Assembly: GCA_937876195.1 (NCBI GenBank)
Contig: CALEIK010000016.1
Span: 62,001-126,000, forward strand
DNA length: 64,000 bases
Direction of reading: 5' to 3'
Source of the DNA: an uncultured Flavobacteriales bacterium
GTDB lineage: Bacteria; Bacteroidota; Bacteroidia; Flavobacteriales_D; Crocinitomicaceae
In this document: positions 1-9,752 of the stretch, in pieces
Layout: the number at the start of each line of letters is the position of its first letter
Position numbering within the stretch: the stretch's first letter is position 1
Notes under the pieces: model-generated
Seen by the model: only the letters and a program-made list of their open reading frames with translations
Database searches by the model: none
Told to the model about the DNA's origin: nothing
Translations under genes and position numbers: made by a program

Positions 1-435
1 TGTTGCTTTTAGCAAAGTTAGTTCCAAATTTGCCAAGCGTCCTGCTATACCCAATCCATTCATGAGCATCAACAACGTGTCGTATGCTTCGTTCTCAAGA
101 TCGAAAAAGTTCAGTTGACGTGCTTTTATACCTTGATTCGTGAGATGCTCAACGGCTTTTGGACTAATATCAATGCATGAAACAGATTTATCCTGTGCGA
201 TAAGGTGTTTGGCGTGAATTCCAGCTCCAGCTCCAACGTCCAAGATATTTCCAGTGCATTTTTGTAAAGCGATTTGCTCAATACGCGGCATTTCATCGTA
301 GGATCGGAACAAATATTCAGATGGAATAACGTCGTCGTCGCAAATTTCGGAGCGCACGATGATGTCTACATTTTTATTGGTGGTTGCGAAGTCAAGAATA
401 GCTTGACCCATTGGGTCGTTGTTTGCAGCTGACAT
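1..435 (-). CDS. Class I SAM-dependent methyltransferase (3' end outside window)
   Basis: The reading frame starts at the ATG at 435 and stays open to the window edge, giving the first 145 residues; the C-terminus is missing. It contains the SAM-binding motif I segment ILDVGAGAGIHAKHL at about residues 64-78, followed by SCIDISPKAVEHL, in which the acidic residue after the second strand would bind the ribose of SAM. This is the normal order for a Rossmann-fold methyltransferase. The substrate cannot be told from this part. It starts 2 bases after the stop of the upstream pRiA4b ORF-3-like gene, so the two are probably co-transcribed. Confidence 0.8.
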   Translation of the reverse strand, partial: MSAANNDPMGQAILDFATTNKNVDIIVRSEICDDDVIPSEYLFRSYDEMPRIEQIALQKCTGNILDVGAGAGIHAKHLIAQDKSVSCIDISPKAVEHLTNQGIKARQLNFFDLENEAYDTLLMLMNGLGIAGRLANLELTLLKAT

Positions 436-437
436 TG

Positions 438-971
438 CTAGTAATCGTATTCGTCGTAATCGTCTTCAAATTCACCAAAACCAAATTCATCTTCGTCATC
501 GTCATTTTCAGCTTCAGTTTCAAACTGCAAATCCTCATTTTCAATAGGCTTTGAATCTTCAGCCGGTGCATTTCCCACAGATAGTACTGTTTTAGGATAT
601 TCTGGTGTTTCTTCGGTTTGCTCGATCAGTTCAATGAGGAAAATCCACATGCGCAAGAAATCGTGTACCAAAATAATCTTCTGATCTGGCTCTATCATGT
701 AGCTCGCAAGAACGGATTCGCTCATGACTCCAGGTAAGATTTGTTCGCTGTCCTCTCCAAACGACATGTCGAATAGGCTGATTTCAAATCCTTTGTCCCA
801 TTGATCGTTTGAAATATAGAAAGATGCCATTTGATCGGATGTAAACCCGTAAGCATCAAGAATTGCTCTGTAAAACGCTTCAAAATTTGAGGTGTCACTG
901 ATCAGGACATCTCTGAAAACTTCATTCCTGTCCTTTGAATCCAATAAAACCCTGAATTTCAATCCTGCCAT
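438..971 (-). CDS. Plasmid pRiA4b ORF-3-like protein
   Basis: A 177-residue protein. The N-terminal two thirds (FEAFYRAILDAYGF, then QMASFYISNDQWDKGFEI) match the fold pattern of the pRiA4b ORF-3-like family, which is common in Bacteroidota chromosomes and has no settled function. The last 40 residues are extremely acidic (runs of D, E, Y and F), probably a disordered tail. There is no signal peptide or membrane segment, so it should be cytoplasmic. It lies between the CCA-adding enzyme gene and the methyltransferase on the same strand. Family assignment is from remembered sequence pattern only. Confidence 0.65.
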   Translation of the reverse strand: MAGLKFRVLLDSKDRNEVFRDVLISDTSNFEAFYRAILDAYGFTSDQMASFYISNDQWDKGFEISLFDMSFGEDSEQILPGVMSESVLASYMIEPDQKIILVHDFLRMWIFLIELIEQTEETPEYPKTVLSVGNAPAEDSKPIENEDLQFETEAENDDDEDEFGFGEFEDDYDEYDY

Positions 972-1008
972 CTGTTCTACTAATTAACTATGTGTACACG
1001 TACGAAAA

Positions 1009-2430
1009 TTACTGTTGTTTTGTTTCAAGTCCCATCTCAACGCCCAATTTTAACATGTACGCAAATGCTTCCTGTTCCTCATTCTCAATTTCACCTTCCA
1101 AGATCGCTTCTTTGATCCTCGCCTTAATGTCGCCGACTTCTTGTGATGGACCAATTCCAAACGTGTCCATGATCATCTGTCCAGAAACTGGAGGTTGAAA
1201 ATTTCGTACTCGGTCTTTTTCTTCGACGCTGAGCAATTTTTGCTTCACTAGATCAAAGTTTTCCTTGTATTTTTTGACTTTATATTCGTTTTTCGAGGTG
1301 ATATCTGCATTACACAACAACATCAAATCGTCAATATCATCTTCTGCTTCAGATAACAATCTTCGCACGGCAGAATCAGTCACAAATCCTTTTACCAACG
1401 CAATAGGGCGGAGGTGAAGTCGAACCAATTTCTCCACGTACTTCATCTTCGCATCCAACGGAAGTTTCAACCGTTTAAAAATCTTTGGAACCATGCGCGC
1501 TCCAAGGTCTTCGTGACCGTGAAATGTCCATCCTACGCGGTCGTCAAAGCGTTTTGTTGGTGGTTTGGCGATATCGTGCATAATTGCTGCCCAACGCAAC
1601 CAAAGATTGTCAGTTGTTTCACAAATATTGTCGAGTACTTCGAGTGTATGGTAGAAGTTATCCTTGTGCGATTTACCGTGGATGGTTTCAACGCCATACA
1701 GTGCGACCATTTCTGGAAAGAATTGATGCAACAAATGCGTTGTGAACAGTAAATCGAATCCCCGCGAAGGTTTTGGGCAAAGAATGATTTTATTCAATTC
1801 ATCGGTAATGCGCTCGTTCGAAATGATGGATAAACGTTCCGCATTTTTAGTGATGGACACCAAACTTTTATGTTCGATTTTAAAGTCCAGCTGCGTCGCA
1901 AAACGAATTGCACGCATCATGCGCAATGGATCGTCTGAGTATGTTTGATCTGGATCGAGCGGTGTTCGCAAGATTTGATCTTCGAGGTCTTTTAATCCTC
2001 CGAATGGATCAATTAAATCGCCGAAATTATCTTTGTGTAAACTCAGCGCCAGTGCATTGATTGTGAAATCACGTCTGTTTTGATCGTCTTTCAATGAACC
2101 GTTTTCGACAATCGGCTTGCGCGAATCGCTGCGGTAAGATTCCTTTCGAGCACCTACAAATTCGACTTCCAAATCTTTATAGATAAACTGCGCCGTCCCA
2201 AAATTCTCAAAAAGCGAGACCTTTTTGACGCGCAATTTTTCAGCGCATGCTTTGGCTAAATCCAAACCACTTCCTATCACCACAATGTCTATGTCCTTTG
2301 AAGGTCGCTCAAGAAGTAAATCACGCACGTAACCGCCAATCACATAAGCTTCTAAACCTTGTTCGGTAACGATTTCGGATGCCACCTTAAAGACGGGGTG
2401 CGTGAGATGTTGACTTAAATTAACTGCCAT
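1009..2430 (-). CDS. cca: CCA tRNA nucleotidyltransferase with HD domain
   Basis: A 473-residue protein of the class II poly(A) polymerase/CCA-adding family. The N-terminal catalytic head has GGYVRDLLL at about residues 32-40 and the metal-binding DIDIV at 46-50. An ERxxDELNKI-type helix region follows, and then an HD phosphohydrolase domain (HGKSHKDNFYHTLEVLDN and WAAIMHDIAKP). It should add or repair the 3' CCA end of tRNAs; the HD domain may remove 2',3'-cyclic phosphate. Head plus HD is the usual Bacteroidota architecture. It is a housekeeping gene with nothing odd in its length. Confidence 0.93.
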   Translation of the reverse strand: MAVNLSQHLTHPVFKVASEIVTEQGLEAYVIGGYVRDLLLERPSKDIDIVVIGSGLDLAKACAEKLRVKKVSLFENFGTAQFIYKDLEVEFVGARKESYRSDSRKPIVENGSLKDDQNRRDFTINALALSLHKDNFGDLIDPFGGLKDLEDQILRTPLDPDQTYSDDPLRMMRAIRFATQLDFKIEHKSLVSITKNAERLSIISNERITDELNKIILCPKPSRGFDLLFTTHLLHQFFPEMVALYGVETIHGKSHKDNFYHTLEVLDNICETTDNLWLRWAAIMHDIAKPPTKRFDDRVGWTFHGHEDLGARMVPKIFKRLKLPLDAKMKYVEKLVRLHLRPIALVKGFVTDSAVRRLLSEAEDDIDDLMLLCNADITSKNEYKVKKYKENFDLVKQKLLSVEEKDRVRNFQPPVSGQMIMDTFGIGPSQEVGDIKARIKEAILEGEIENEEQEAFAYMLKLGVEMGLETKQQ

Positions 2431-2810
2431 AGCGGGTGCAAAGATATCTTTTTTAGATATAAAGACCGCTTCGCTTAAAGATAAAAGACGTTAAGACTTA
2501 ATTCTATGAAAAATTAAGTCTTCTAACGATGAAGGAGGGATCTTGAATCTTGCCGTTTACAGTCTAAATGATATCTTTTTTAGATAAAAGACTGTAGAAC
2601 TGCTCTACCGTTTGTTTTTCGAATGCTTATTCGCATTCTCTTGCTTAAAGATAAAAGACGTTAAGACTTAATTCTTTGTACAATTAAGTCTTTTAGCGAC
2701 GAAGGAGCGATCTTGAATCTTGCTGTCTAACGTCTAAATGAGATCTCTTTTTAGATAAAAGACCGCCTCGCTGAAAGATAAATGACGTTAAGAGTTAATT
2801 CTGTCTAGAA
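2431..2810. repeat. Intergenic direct repeats with internal hairpins
   Basis: A 380-bp gap between two minus-strand genes. A unit of about 120 bp occurs at 2473-2592 and again at 2643-2763 with few differences, and a partial third copy runs from about 2770 to 2813. Each full unit contains a perfect or near-perfect hairpin (first copy: 11-bp arms 2493-2503 and 2512-2522). The motif AAGACGTTAAGACTTAATT is shared between copies, and related AAGACGTTAAGAC sequence recurs at 14.8-14.96 kb. No gene is visible. It is probably a dispersed non-coding repeat family. Confidence 0.75.
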
Positions 2811-3359
2811 TTACTTGCGAATGATCTTGACATCCCCTGAAACGCCAATCTGAATAATTTGAGATGGGGTCGTCATTTTCTCATTCAAACGCTCTTTTAC
2901 AATAAAATCAACATTTGATTTAATTTTGGCGTCCACGGATTCAAAATTTATGGGAGATGGTTGACCAGAAAGGTTGGCAGATGTACTGACCAATGGTTTT
3001 CTCAGTCCACGAATCAATTGTAAACAGATGGGATCGTCAGTGATACGAATTCCCACCGAACCGTCCGCAGCCAATACAGAAGGCGCAAGTCCCGTTGCAT
3101 TGGGATAAATGATCGTCAATGGTCGTGTCGCAAGATCTGCTAGATCATAGCAGATTTCATGAAATTCAGGAATGTAACGTTGAAGCATTGGAAATCCATC
3201 GACCAAAAGAATAAAACTTTTCGTGTCAGGGCGATTTTTGATATCAAGAATCTTTTGACAGGCTTCTTCATTGGTCGCATCGCAGCCAATTCCCCAAATC
3301 GTATCCGTAGGGTAGAGGACTGTCGCTCCTTTCTTTAATCCTTCGATGATGTCTTTCAT
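2811..3359 (-). CDS. L-threonylcarbamoyladenylate synthase (TsaC/Sua5/YrdC family)
   Basis: A 182-residue YrdC-like protein. It carries [17 protein letters not shown] at about 12-28, [13 protein letters not shown] at 41-53 and [10 protein letters not shown] at about 126-135, the three segments that line the ATP/threonine pocket of this family. It should make threonylcarbamoyl-AMP from threonine, bicarbonate and ATP, the first step of t6A37 tRNA modification. The length fits the short form that lacks the Sua5 C-terminal domain. Its start overlaps the stop of trmD by four bases (ATGA), so two tRNA-modification genes are translationally coupled. Confidence 0.93.
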   Translation of the reverse strand: MKDIIEGLKKGATVLYPTDTIWGIGCDATNEEACQKILDIKNRPDTKSFILLVDGFPMLQRYIPEFHEICYDLADLATRPLTIIYPNATGLAPSVLAADGSVGIRITDDPICLQLIRGLRKPLVSTSANLSGQPSPINFESVDAKIKSNVDFIVKERLNEKMTTPSQIIQIGVSGDVKIIRK

Positions 3360-4036
3360 TCTCCTTCCAATAAATCAGGACGACGTTCTTTTGTCCGCGC
3401 TAACGCTTGGTCTTCGCGCCATTTTTCAATTTTGCCAAAATCGCCAGACAACAATACTTCTGGGACTTTCCATCCATTGAAATCTTCTGGTCGCGTGTAC
3501 ACCGGTGGCGATAACAACCCATCTTGAAAACTGTCTGTCAACGCAGAAGTTTCATCGTTTAATACACCTGGAATCAAGCGAACAATACTATCCACAAGCA
3601 CTGCTGCGCCTAATTCTCCTCCTGATAAAACGTAGGATCCAATCGAAATTTCTTTGGTAATGTAATGTTCACGAATGCGCTCATCCACGCCTTTGTAGTG
3701 ACCGCAAAGGATCATAATGTTGGTGCGCAAACTTAAATCATTGCAAATCGATTGCTCCAACAATTCCCCGTCAGGTGTCATGTAGATGATTTCGTCGTAG
3801 TCACGTTCCGATTTTAGTTTTTCAATCAATAGCGCGATGGGCTCAATCGACATGACCATTCCAGCACCACCGCCGTATTGGTAATCGTCGACTTTGTTGT
3901 GTTTGTCCGTCGAGTAATCCCGAATGTTGTGCAATACCAGTTCAAGGTGCCCTTTTGTTTGGGCTCGTTTCATGATGGAATCCGAAAAAGGACTCACCAA
4001 TAAATCTGGTAAGATGGTAAGAATGTCAATTCGCAT
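3356..4036 (-). CDS. trmD: tRNA (guanine-N1)-methyltransferase TrmD
   Basis: A 226-residue SPOUT methyltransferase. It begins with [13 protein letters not shown] and contains [12 protein letters not shown] at about 51-62, [13 protein letters not shown] and the trefoil-knot segment [14 protein letters not shown] near 131-144, all hallmark TrmD sequences. It methylates G37 of tRNAs that read CNN codons, using SAM, as a homodimer. Its gene overlaps tsaC by 4 bp downstream. Here it is not next to rpsP or rplS as in many bacteria; that separation is common in Bacteroidota. Confidence 0.97.
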   Translation of the reverse strand: MRIDILTILPDLLVSPFSDSIMKRAQTKGHLELVLHNIRDYSTDKHNKVDDYQYGGGAGMVMSIEPIALLIEKLKSERDYDEIIYMTPDGELLEQSICNDLSLRTNIMILCGHYKGVDERIREHYITKEISIGSYVLSGGELGAAVLVDSIVRLIPGVLNDETSALTDSFQDGLLSPPVYTRPEDFNGWKVPEVLLSGDFGKIEKWREDQALARTKERRPDLLEGE

Positions 4037-4078
4037 AGCGCAAAATTAAGTATTTTAGCCAAGTAGTAAATCAAAGAA

Positions 4079-5791
4079 ATGAAGCAAACCTTATTCTGTC
4101 TGTTATTTGCACTTCCTGTTGCACTTTTTGGACAATTCCGTGGGAATACCACACCAGATTACGATGAATTAATCAGCGTGTACAAAACGTTGGCGAGCAA
4201 GCACAAAGAAATTGAATTGTACGCTATGGGCGATTCAGATGCTGGGTTGCCGATCTATTTGTGCGTTCTCAATGGCGCTGGTGACTCGATTCAAACGTTT
4301 GAAAAAGCACAAAATTCTACAACGATTTTAATCAATAACGCCATTCACCCAGGGGAACCAGATGGTGTCAATGCATGTCTGAATGGAGTTTTTGAATGGA
4401 TCAAGCGTGGAAAGGTAACAAGGGGAATGCCAGTTATTGGAATCATTCCTGCTTATAATGTGGGTGGAATGCTGAACCGATCTGGAACAAGTCGCGCCAA
4501 CCAAGATGGTCCCGAAGAATATGGATTTCGAGGAAATGCACAGAACCTAGATTTGAACAGAGATTTTGTCAAAATGGATTCAAAAAACATGTTCACGTTT
4601 GCCAAGATTTTCCATGGATTGGATCCAGACGTCTTTTTAGATACACACGTTTCGAACGGAGCAGATTATCAATATACCATGACCTACATTGCTTCAATGC
4701 GAGAACGAATGGCACCACCGCTGGCTAATTTGGTGTACGGTGAGATGATTCCACATCTAGAGAAAAAATCGAAGGAATCGGGTTATCCGTTAATTCCTTA
4801 CGTTGAAACAAAAGGCGAGACACCTGAAAGTGGAATCACTGTATTTAATGATTTACCGCGTTATGCCATGGGGTACGCTTCCATGATGAATTCGATCAGT
4901 TTTACTTTGGAAACGCACATGTTGAAACCATTTCCGAAACGTGTCAAGGCAACTGAAATATTCATCAAAGAAGCCATTTTGTGGACAGCAGTGAATGCAG
5001 AAGCCATTGAGAAAGCGCGAACCGAAGCACGCGATTGGGAAAAATCACTTGAAAAGTTCATGTATAACTTTCAGTTGGCAGACAAAAAAGATTCGATCTT
5101 ATTCAAGGGATATGAGTTTTCAAAACCAATCAGCGAATTGACAGGAACGGAGCGACTCAAGTATCATCAAGATAAACCTTACGAAAAATACATTCCTTGG
5201 TACCGAACGTACGTCCCAAAAGATACTTCGCACATTCCCGATTTTTATGTGATCGGTGGACAGTGCACCAAGGTTCTTGAGCGATTACGATCCAATAATT
5301 TTGAATTGATTGAACTGAAAAACGATACAACGATGCAGCTTGGAAAGCGCAGAATTCAATTTTACGAAACGACGAAATCGCCTTACGAGGGACATTACTT
5401 GCATTCAGCGATTGCTTCTGAACTTGAGTTGGCGGCAATGAATTTCAGAAAGGGTGATGTGATTGTGCCAACCTCGCAGAAGAATAAACGATTTTTGGTT
5501 TCTCTCCTCGAAGCAAATGCGCCAGACAGTTATTTCGCGTGGAACTTTTTTGATAGTTATTTACAGCAGAAGGAATACTTTTCTCCCTATGTTTTTGAAG
5601 ACAAAGCACTGGAGATTGTTGAGAAGAACCCAGCACTTCAAGTCGCGTTGGACACCATGAAAGAAACAGACCAAGAATTTAGAGAATCCTCGTGGCGACA
5701 ATTGTATTACATCTACACACAAAGTGATTATTACGAGCCAACGCACAATATTTTGCCTGTATTCGAGGGAATGTATAGACAAGGTGAATAA
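4079..5791 (+). CDS. Secreted M14-family zinc carboxypeptidase
   Basis: A 570-residue protein with a signal peptide (residues 1-19, ending LFGQ). The zinc ligands of M14 peptidases are visible as H90 and E93 in NAIHPGEPDG, and H190 in FLDTH. NLDLNRDF around 157-163 gives the substrate-binding Asn-Arg pair, and E278 in FTLETHML is the likely catalytic glutamate. It should cut C-terminal residues from peptides in the periplasm or outside the cell. The roughly 270 residues after the catalytic domain are unassigned. It is divergent from trmD, with a 42-bp gap between them. Confidence 0.88.
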   Translation: MKQTLFCLLFALPVALFGQFRGNTTPDYDELISVYKTLASKHKEIELYAMGDSDAGLPIYLCVLNGAGDSIQTFEKAQNSTTILINNAIHPGEPDGVNACLNGVFEWIKRGKVTRGMPVIGIIPAYNVGGMLNRSGTSRANQDGPEEYGFRGNAQNLDLNRDFVKMDSKNMFTFAKIFHGLDPDVFLDTHVSNGADYQYTMTYIASMRERMAPPLANLVYGEMIPHLEKKSKESGYPLIPYVETKGETPESGITVFNDLPRYAMGYASMMNSISFTLETHMLKPFPKRVKATEIFIKEAILWTAVNAEAIEKARTEARDWEKSLEKFMYNFQLADKKDSILFKGYEFSKPISELTGTERLKYHQDKPYEKYIPWYRTYVPKDTSHIPDFYVIGGQCTKVLERLRSNNFELIELKNDTTMQLGKRRIQFYETTKSPYEGHYLHSAIASELELAAMNFRKGDVIVPTSQKNKRFLVSLLEANAPDSYFAWNFFDSYLQQKEYFSPYVFEDKALEIVEKNPALQVALDTMKETDQEFRESSWRQLYYIYTQSDYYEPTHNILPVFEGMYRQGE

Positions 5792-5854
5792 TTGATTTGG
5801 AATCCTTCCATTATCTGTGGGTTTGATTAATTTTGCACTGTAAAAAACACCATT

Positions 5855-7063
5855 ATGAAGTTTGATATTGCCATTATCGGAGGAGGAATTGTTGGAGCAG
5901 CAACCCTGTATAAATTGCAATCGAAGTACCCAGCGTTGAAGATTGCGTTGATTGAAAAAGAAGATATTCTGGCAGATCATCAAACGGGACATAACTCAGG
6001 TGTGATTCACTCTGGCTTGTACTACAAACCAGGATCACTAAAAGCAAAAAATTGCATCGAAGGACGCCATGAATTGGTAGCTTTTGCCAAAGAGCACGGA
6101 ATTGCACATGACGTTTGCGGGAAGATTGTTGTCGCTACGGATGAATCTGAGCTTCCGAATATGGAGAAGATTTACCAAACAGGTTTAGAGAATAAAATTG
6201 AAGGCTTACAAAAACTAACGGGCGATGAATTAAAAATTCATGAACCGCATGTTGAAGGAATCGCAGGATTGTTAGTTCCATGTACAGGTATTATCGATTT
6301 TCGCGCTGCGACTGCAAAAATGGTTGAATTGGCACTTGCAATTCAGTCCGAAAGCCGCTTATTTTTGAGCGAAGAAGTCCTTGATATTAAAAAAGAAGAT
6401 GGTTTTTCGACCTTAGTGACATCCAAACAATCCATCCAGGCAAACTACTTGGTATTCTGCGCAGGTCTACAAGCAGATAGATTAGCGAAAAAGGACGGTG
6501 TAAAATTGAAGGAGAAAGTCGTTGGATTCAGAGGTGATTATTACGAACTGACAGAACAAGGAAAACACAAGGTGAAGAACTTGATTTACCCTGTTCCAAA
6601 TCCAGATTTCCCCTTTTTAGGTGTCCACTTTACGCGCATGACGGATGGAGAAATTGAATGTGGACCGAATGCTGTCTTTACGTTCAAGCGAGAAGGATAC
6701 GGTAAAACAGATTTTTCATGGAGAGATGCTTGGGACGCATTGACGTATCAAGGAACATGGAAACTGTTTTTCAAAAATATGAGCTTTGGAATCAACGAAT
6801 ACCGCAGAGCATTTTCAAAGAAATTGTTTTTAAAAACGCTTCAACGCATGATTCCATCACTGACCATGGATGATTTAAAACCAGGAAGATCAGGCGTTAG
6901 AGCTTTATTGTTACGCCAGGATGGCGATACCCGTGATGATTTCAGAATTGAATACCATGGAAATTCGATTCACGTGTTGAACGCTCCATCACCAGCTGCT
7001 ACGGCTTCGTTGGCAATTGGTGGGTATATTGTGGCAAAAGCGGAAGAGCAATTTGGGTTGTAA
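5855..7063 (+). CDS. lhgO: L-2-hydroxyglutarate oxidase
   Basis: A 402-residue FAD-dependent oxidoreductase of the DAO superfamily. The N-terminal dinucleotide-binding motif IIGGGIVGAATLYKL (7-21) is followed by the LhgO/L2HGDH signature QTGHNSGVIHSGLYY (43-57). The C-terminal FAD-contact region includes PGRSGVRALLLR and INAPSPAATASLAIG-like sequence. It oxidises L-2-hydroxyglutarate to 2-oxoglutarate, a metabolite-repair reaction, probably linked to membrane quinone. A TAATTTTG -7-like box at 5828-5835 lies just upstream of the ATG, so it may have its own promoter. Confidence 0.92.
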   Translation: MKFDIAIIGGGIVGAATLYKLQSKYPALKIALIEKEDILADHQTGHNSGVIHSGLYYKPGSLKAKNCIEGRHELVAFAKEHGIAHDVCGKIVVATDESELPNMEKIYQTGLENKIEGLQKLTGDELKIHEPHVEGIAGLLVPCTGIIDFRAATAKMVELALAIQSESRLFLSEEVLDIKKEDGFSTLVTSKQSIQANYLVFCAGLQADRLAKKDGVKLKEKVVGFRGDYYELTEQGKHKVKNLIYPVPNPDFPFLGVHFTRMTDGEIECGPNAVFTFKREGYGKTDFSWRDAWDALTYQGTWKLFFKNMSFGINEYRRAFSKKLFLKTLQRMIPSLTMDDLKPGRSGVRALLLRQDGDTRDDFRIEYHGNSIHVLNAPSPAATASLAIGGYIVAKAEEQFGL

Positions 7064-7083
7064 GAAGTTAGGGCTTTAATGCT

Positions 7084-7235
7084 GTCCTCCCCCTGCGCCC
7101 CCTCCAAAGGGGGAAAACACAGAGAAACTATTTTATCTTTAACTTGTTAGTTAAGTAGTATTGAAAAGGCCGAATATTTATTCAGACGGAGTGAAATTGA
7201 GAGTTCCCCCTTTGGAGGGGGCGCAGGGGGAGGAC
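7084..7235. repeat. Perfect 32-bp inverted repeat flanking 88 bp, between convergent genes
   Basis: The arms 7084-7115 and 7204-7235 are exact reverse complements over 32 bases. Each arm also contains its own small palindrome (CCCCCTTTGGAGGGGG type). The element fills the space between the convergent lhgO and AI-2E transporter genes. The sequence resembles G+C-rich repeats scattered in Flavobacteriia genomes. It could act as a two-way terminator or be a MITE-like non-autonomous element; no ORF lies inside it. Confidence 0.85.
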
Positions 7236-7258
7236 TTTTTGTGATATCCCCTAGTCCT

Positions 7259-8287
7259 CTAAACTCGTCCCCTCTCCGAAAGCAAAATTGCAATTCCACG
7301 CGTGTTTGGAAACTGCGAGAATATAATTATCATTGCAACCGTGATAGGAACACATAAAAGCATTCCGATGATTCCCCAAATACTTCCCCAAAGTGCCAAT
7401 GATAGAATAGCGACCAATGGACTTATATTGAGTGTGTTTCCCATAAGTTTTGGTTCAACGAGACTTCCTACAAGGGTTGCGACACCACCCACACCAATGA
7501 AGATGATAAGTGCAGGTAAGAATTCACCGAACTGGATCAATGAGAAGAGTGCTGGTAGAATTGTTCCTAAGATAGGACCGATGGAAGGGATAAAATTGAA
7601 CATGAATATCAGGAAAGCCCAGAACAGCGGTGAATCAATTCCAATCGCGAGGAGTATAAAATAGCTGAGCGTTGTTGTCAATAAACTAATTAAAGTCTTC
7701 AAACTAATATAACTCGACAATGATTTATCAATCCGTGTTAGAATGTTGCTTACATTTTCCAATTGGGTATTTGAAGCGAAAATGAGTTTGATTTTGTGAC
7801 GAAATAAGGTTTCTTCCACAAAGAGAAACACGACGTAAAAAACGATCATAACCATGTCACCTAGAATGTCTGAGATCGAATTGAACAAATACTGCAGGTA
7901 CGTGGAAAAGTCAAATTCTTGAACGAAAGTCACCAATTTGTCGTTTAAATTGATGTGGAAAATTTCATTGATTTTCAGCGACAGAATTTCAACATTGGAC
8001 GCGTATTCGGCGTAAGAAAGTGCTAACGACTCGATGTTCTTGGTAAGCATTTGACCGATAAATACGATAATCCCAATAATTACAATTGAAGCCACACTTG
8101 TTTTAATCCAAGCGGGAATATATTTTTTAAGAACTGCTGAGTGATCAAATAGATCGCGCGTCTTTTTTACAACAAACCAAACCAGTAGTGCTATAACGAA
8201 TGGAATAATAATCGATTGCGCATAGATCAATACAAAAAACAAGATAGTGGCAATGATCATCCACGCTGCTGCTGTGTATACTTTCAT
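7259..8287 (-). CDS. AI-2E family transporter (TqsA/PerM-like membrane protein)
   Basis: A 342-residue polytopic membrane protein with about seven hydrophobic segments: two near the N-terminus, one around 65-85, a pair in the middle and a cluster in the last third. The conserved motif NFIPSIGPILGTILPAL and then EPKLMGNTLNISPLVAILSL are characteristic of the AI-2E/UPF0118 family. Substrates in the family include AI-2 export and Na+/H+ antiport, so the substrate here is unknown. It is convergent with lhgO and divergent from the response-regulator gene. Confidence 0.9.
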   Translation of the reverse strand: MKVYTAAAWMIIATILFFVLIYAQSIIIPFVIALLVWFVVKKTRDLFDHSAVLKKYIPAWIKTSVASIVIIGIIVFIGQMLTKNIESLALSYAEYASNVEILSLKINEIFHINLNDKLVTFVQEFDFSTYLQYLFNSISDILGDMVMIVFYVVFLFVEETLFRHKIKLIFASNTQLENVSNILTRIDKSLSSYISLKTLISLLTTTLSYFILLAIGIDSPLFWAFLIFMFNFIPSIGPILGTILPALFSLIQFGEFLPALIIFIGVGGVATLVGSLVEPKLMGNTLNISPLVAILSLALWGSIWGIIGMLLCVPITVAMIIIFSQFPNTRGIAILLSERGRV

Positions 8288-8450
8288 GCTGATAAAAATA
8301 GGGAATGTTTAGACCATGAGAATGAAAACAATATGATTTTTTTATGAACGCCGTTAATTTTGAACCAATTGGATGCATCTTTTGACATAAAATTTGTCGA
8401 ACGAAGCATATTTTAGCAGACTTATTATCTTTACCCAAAATACAAATACC

Positions 8451-9623
8451 ATGAGCAAAATTTTAGTGATCGATGACGAGAGAGCAATTCGACGCGCATT
8501 GCGTGAAATTCTTGAATTTGAAGAGTTTGAAGTAGATGAAGCTGAAAATGGCAAAGAAGGATACGACAAAGCGAAGTCAGGTACTTACGATATTATATTT
8601 TGCGACATTAAAATGCCAGAAATGGATGGGATGGAAGTCCTCGATGCCATTCTAGCAGATAAAATAGATACGCCAGTGATTATGATTAGCGGTCACGGAA
8701 ACATAGACACGGCTGTTCAAGCCATTAAGAAGGGTGCATTTGATTTCATTGAAAAACCTTTGGATTTGAACCGAATTTTGGTAACGATTCGCAACGCGAA
8801 GGATAAAACTGTGTTGATTGAAGAGAAGGAAGTTCTAAAGAAAACAGTGAAGAAATTCAAAGGGTCTTCTATCATCGGTGAAACGAATGGAATTATTAAG
8901 ATCAAGGAGATGATTGAGAAAGTCGCTCCGTCTGATGCTCGTGTGTTGATCACCGGGGAGAATGGAACGGGAAAGGAACTGGTTGCTCAATCACTGCACG
9001 ACAATAGTGAGCGAAGAAACATGCCATTTATTGAGGTTAACTGTGCTGCTATCCCTTCAGAATTGATTGAAAGTGAATTGTTTGGGCACGAAAAAGGCGC
9101 CTTTACTTCAGCGATTAAGCAAAAGAAGGGGAAGTTTGAATTGGCAACGGGTGGTACACTGTTTTTGGATGAAATCGGTGACATGTCAGCCAGTGCACAG
9201 GCGAAAGTATTGAGAGCATTGCAAGAAAACGTCATTCAACGTGTAGGCGGTGAGAAGGACATCAAAGTAGATGCTCGAATTGTCGCGGCAACGAACAAAG
9301 ATCTGCGCAAAGAAATCGAGGCGGGTACTTTTAGAGAGGATTTGTACCATCGATTAGCAGTGATTTTAATTCACGTTCCTAAATTGGATGATCGTAGGGA
9401 TGATATTCCATTGTTGGCAGATCATTTTATGACGATGGTTTGTGCGGAGCATGGGATTGCTCGAAAATCATTCGATCCCAAAGCCTTGGATGAATTGCAA
9501 AAAACAAATTGGACAGGAAACATTCGCGAATTGCGCAATATCATTGAACGTCTAATTATACTCGGAGGTGATGTCATCAGTAGTGATGAGGTGAAAATGT
9601 ATGCCAATCCAGGAGTAAGATAG
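8451..9623 (+). CDS. Sigma-54-type AAA+ response regulator lacking a DNA-binding domain
   Basis: The start is taken at 8451 (MSKILVIDDE); an upstream in-frame ATG at 8394 would add 19 residues unlike the family. The 390-residue protein has a receiver domain (1-120, phospho-acceptor D52 in FCDIKMPEMDG). An NtrC-type AAA+ domain follows (Walker A GENGTGKE at 169-176, GTLFLDEIGDM as Walker B). The sigma-54 contact loop reads GAFTSA at 216-221 instead of GAFTGA. The protein ends soon after the R-finger/sensor II helices (NIRELRNIIERL), with no Fis-type HTH. It may regulate without binding DNA itself, or may not use sigma-54. Confidence 0.9.
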   Translation: MSKILVIDDERAIRRALREILEFEEFEVDEAENGKEGYDKAKSGTYDIIFCDIKMPEMDGMEVLDAILADKIDTPVIMISGHGNIDTAVQAIKKGAFDFIEKPLDLNRILVTIRNAKDKTVLIEEKEVLKKTVKKFKGSSIIGETNGIIKIKEMIEKVAPSDARVLITGENGTGKELVAQSLHDNSERRNMPFIEVNCAAIPSELIESELFGHEKGAFTSAIKQKKGKFELATGGTLFLDEIGDMSASAQAKVLRALQENVIQRVGGEKDIKVDARIVAATNKDLRKEIEAGTFREDLYHRLAVILIHVPKLDDRRDDIPLLADHFMTMVCAEHGIARKSFDPKALDELQKTNWTGNIRELRNIIERLIILGGDVISSDEVKMYANPGVR

Positions 9624-9752
9624 GTGCTGAATTACTTTTCAGAACTTAGGTGGGAGGATGATTTAGATCAATAATTGAGCAATAAATTTTCAACCACCGT
9701 TTTTCGTTTCTTTCTTTTTACTAACTTAGGGCAAACTAAAAACAAAATAAGT

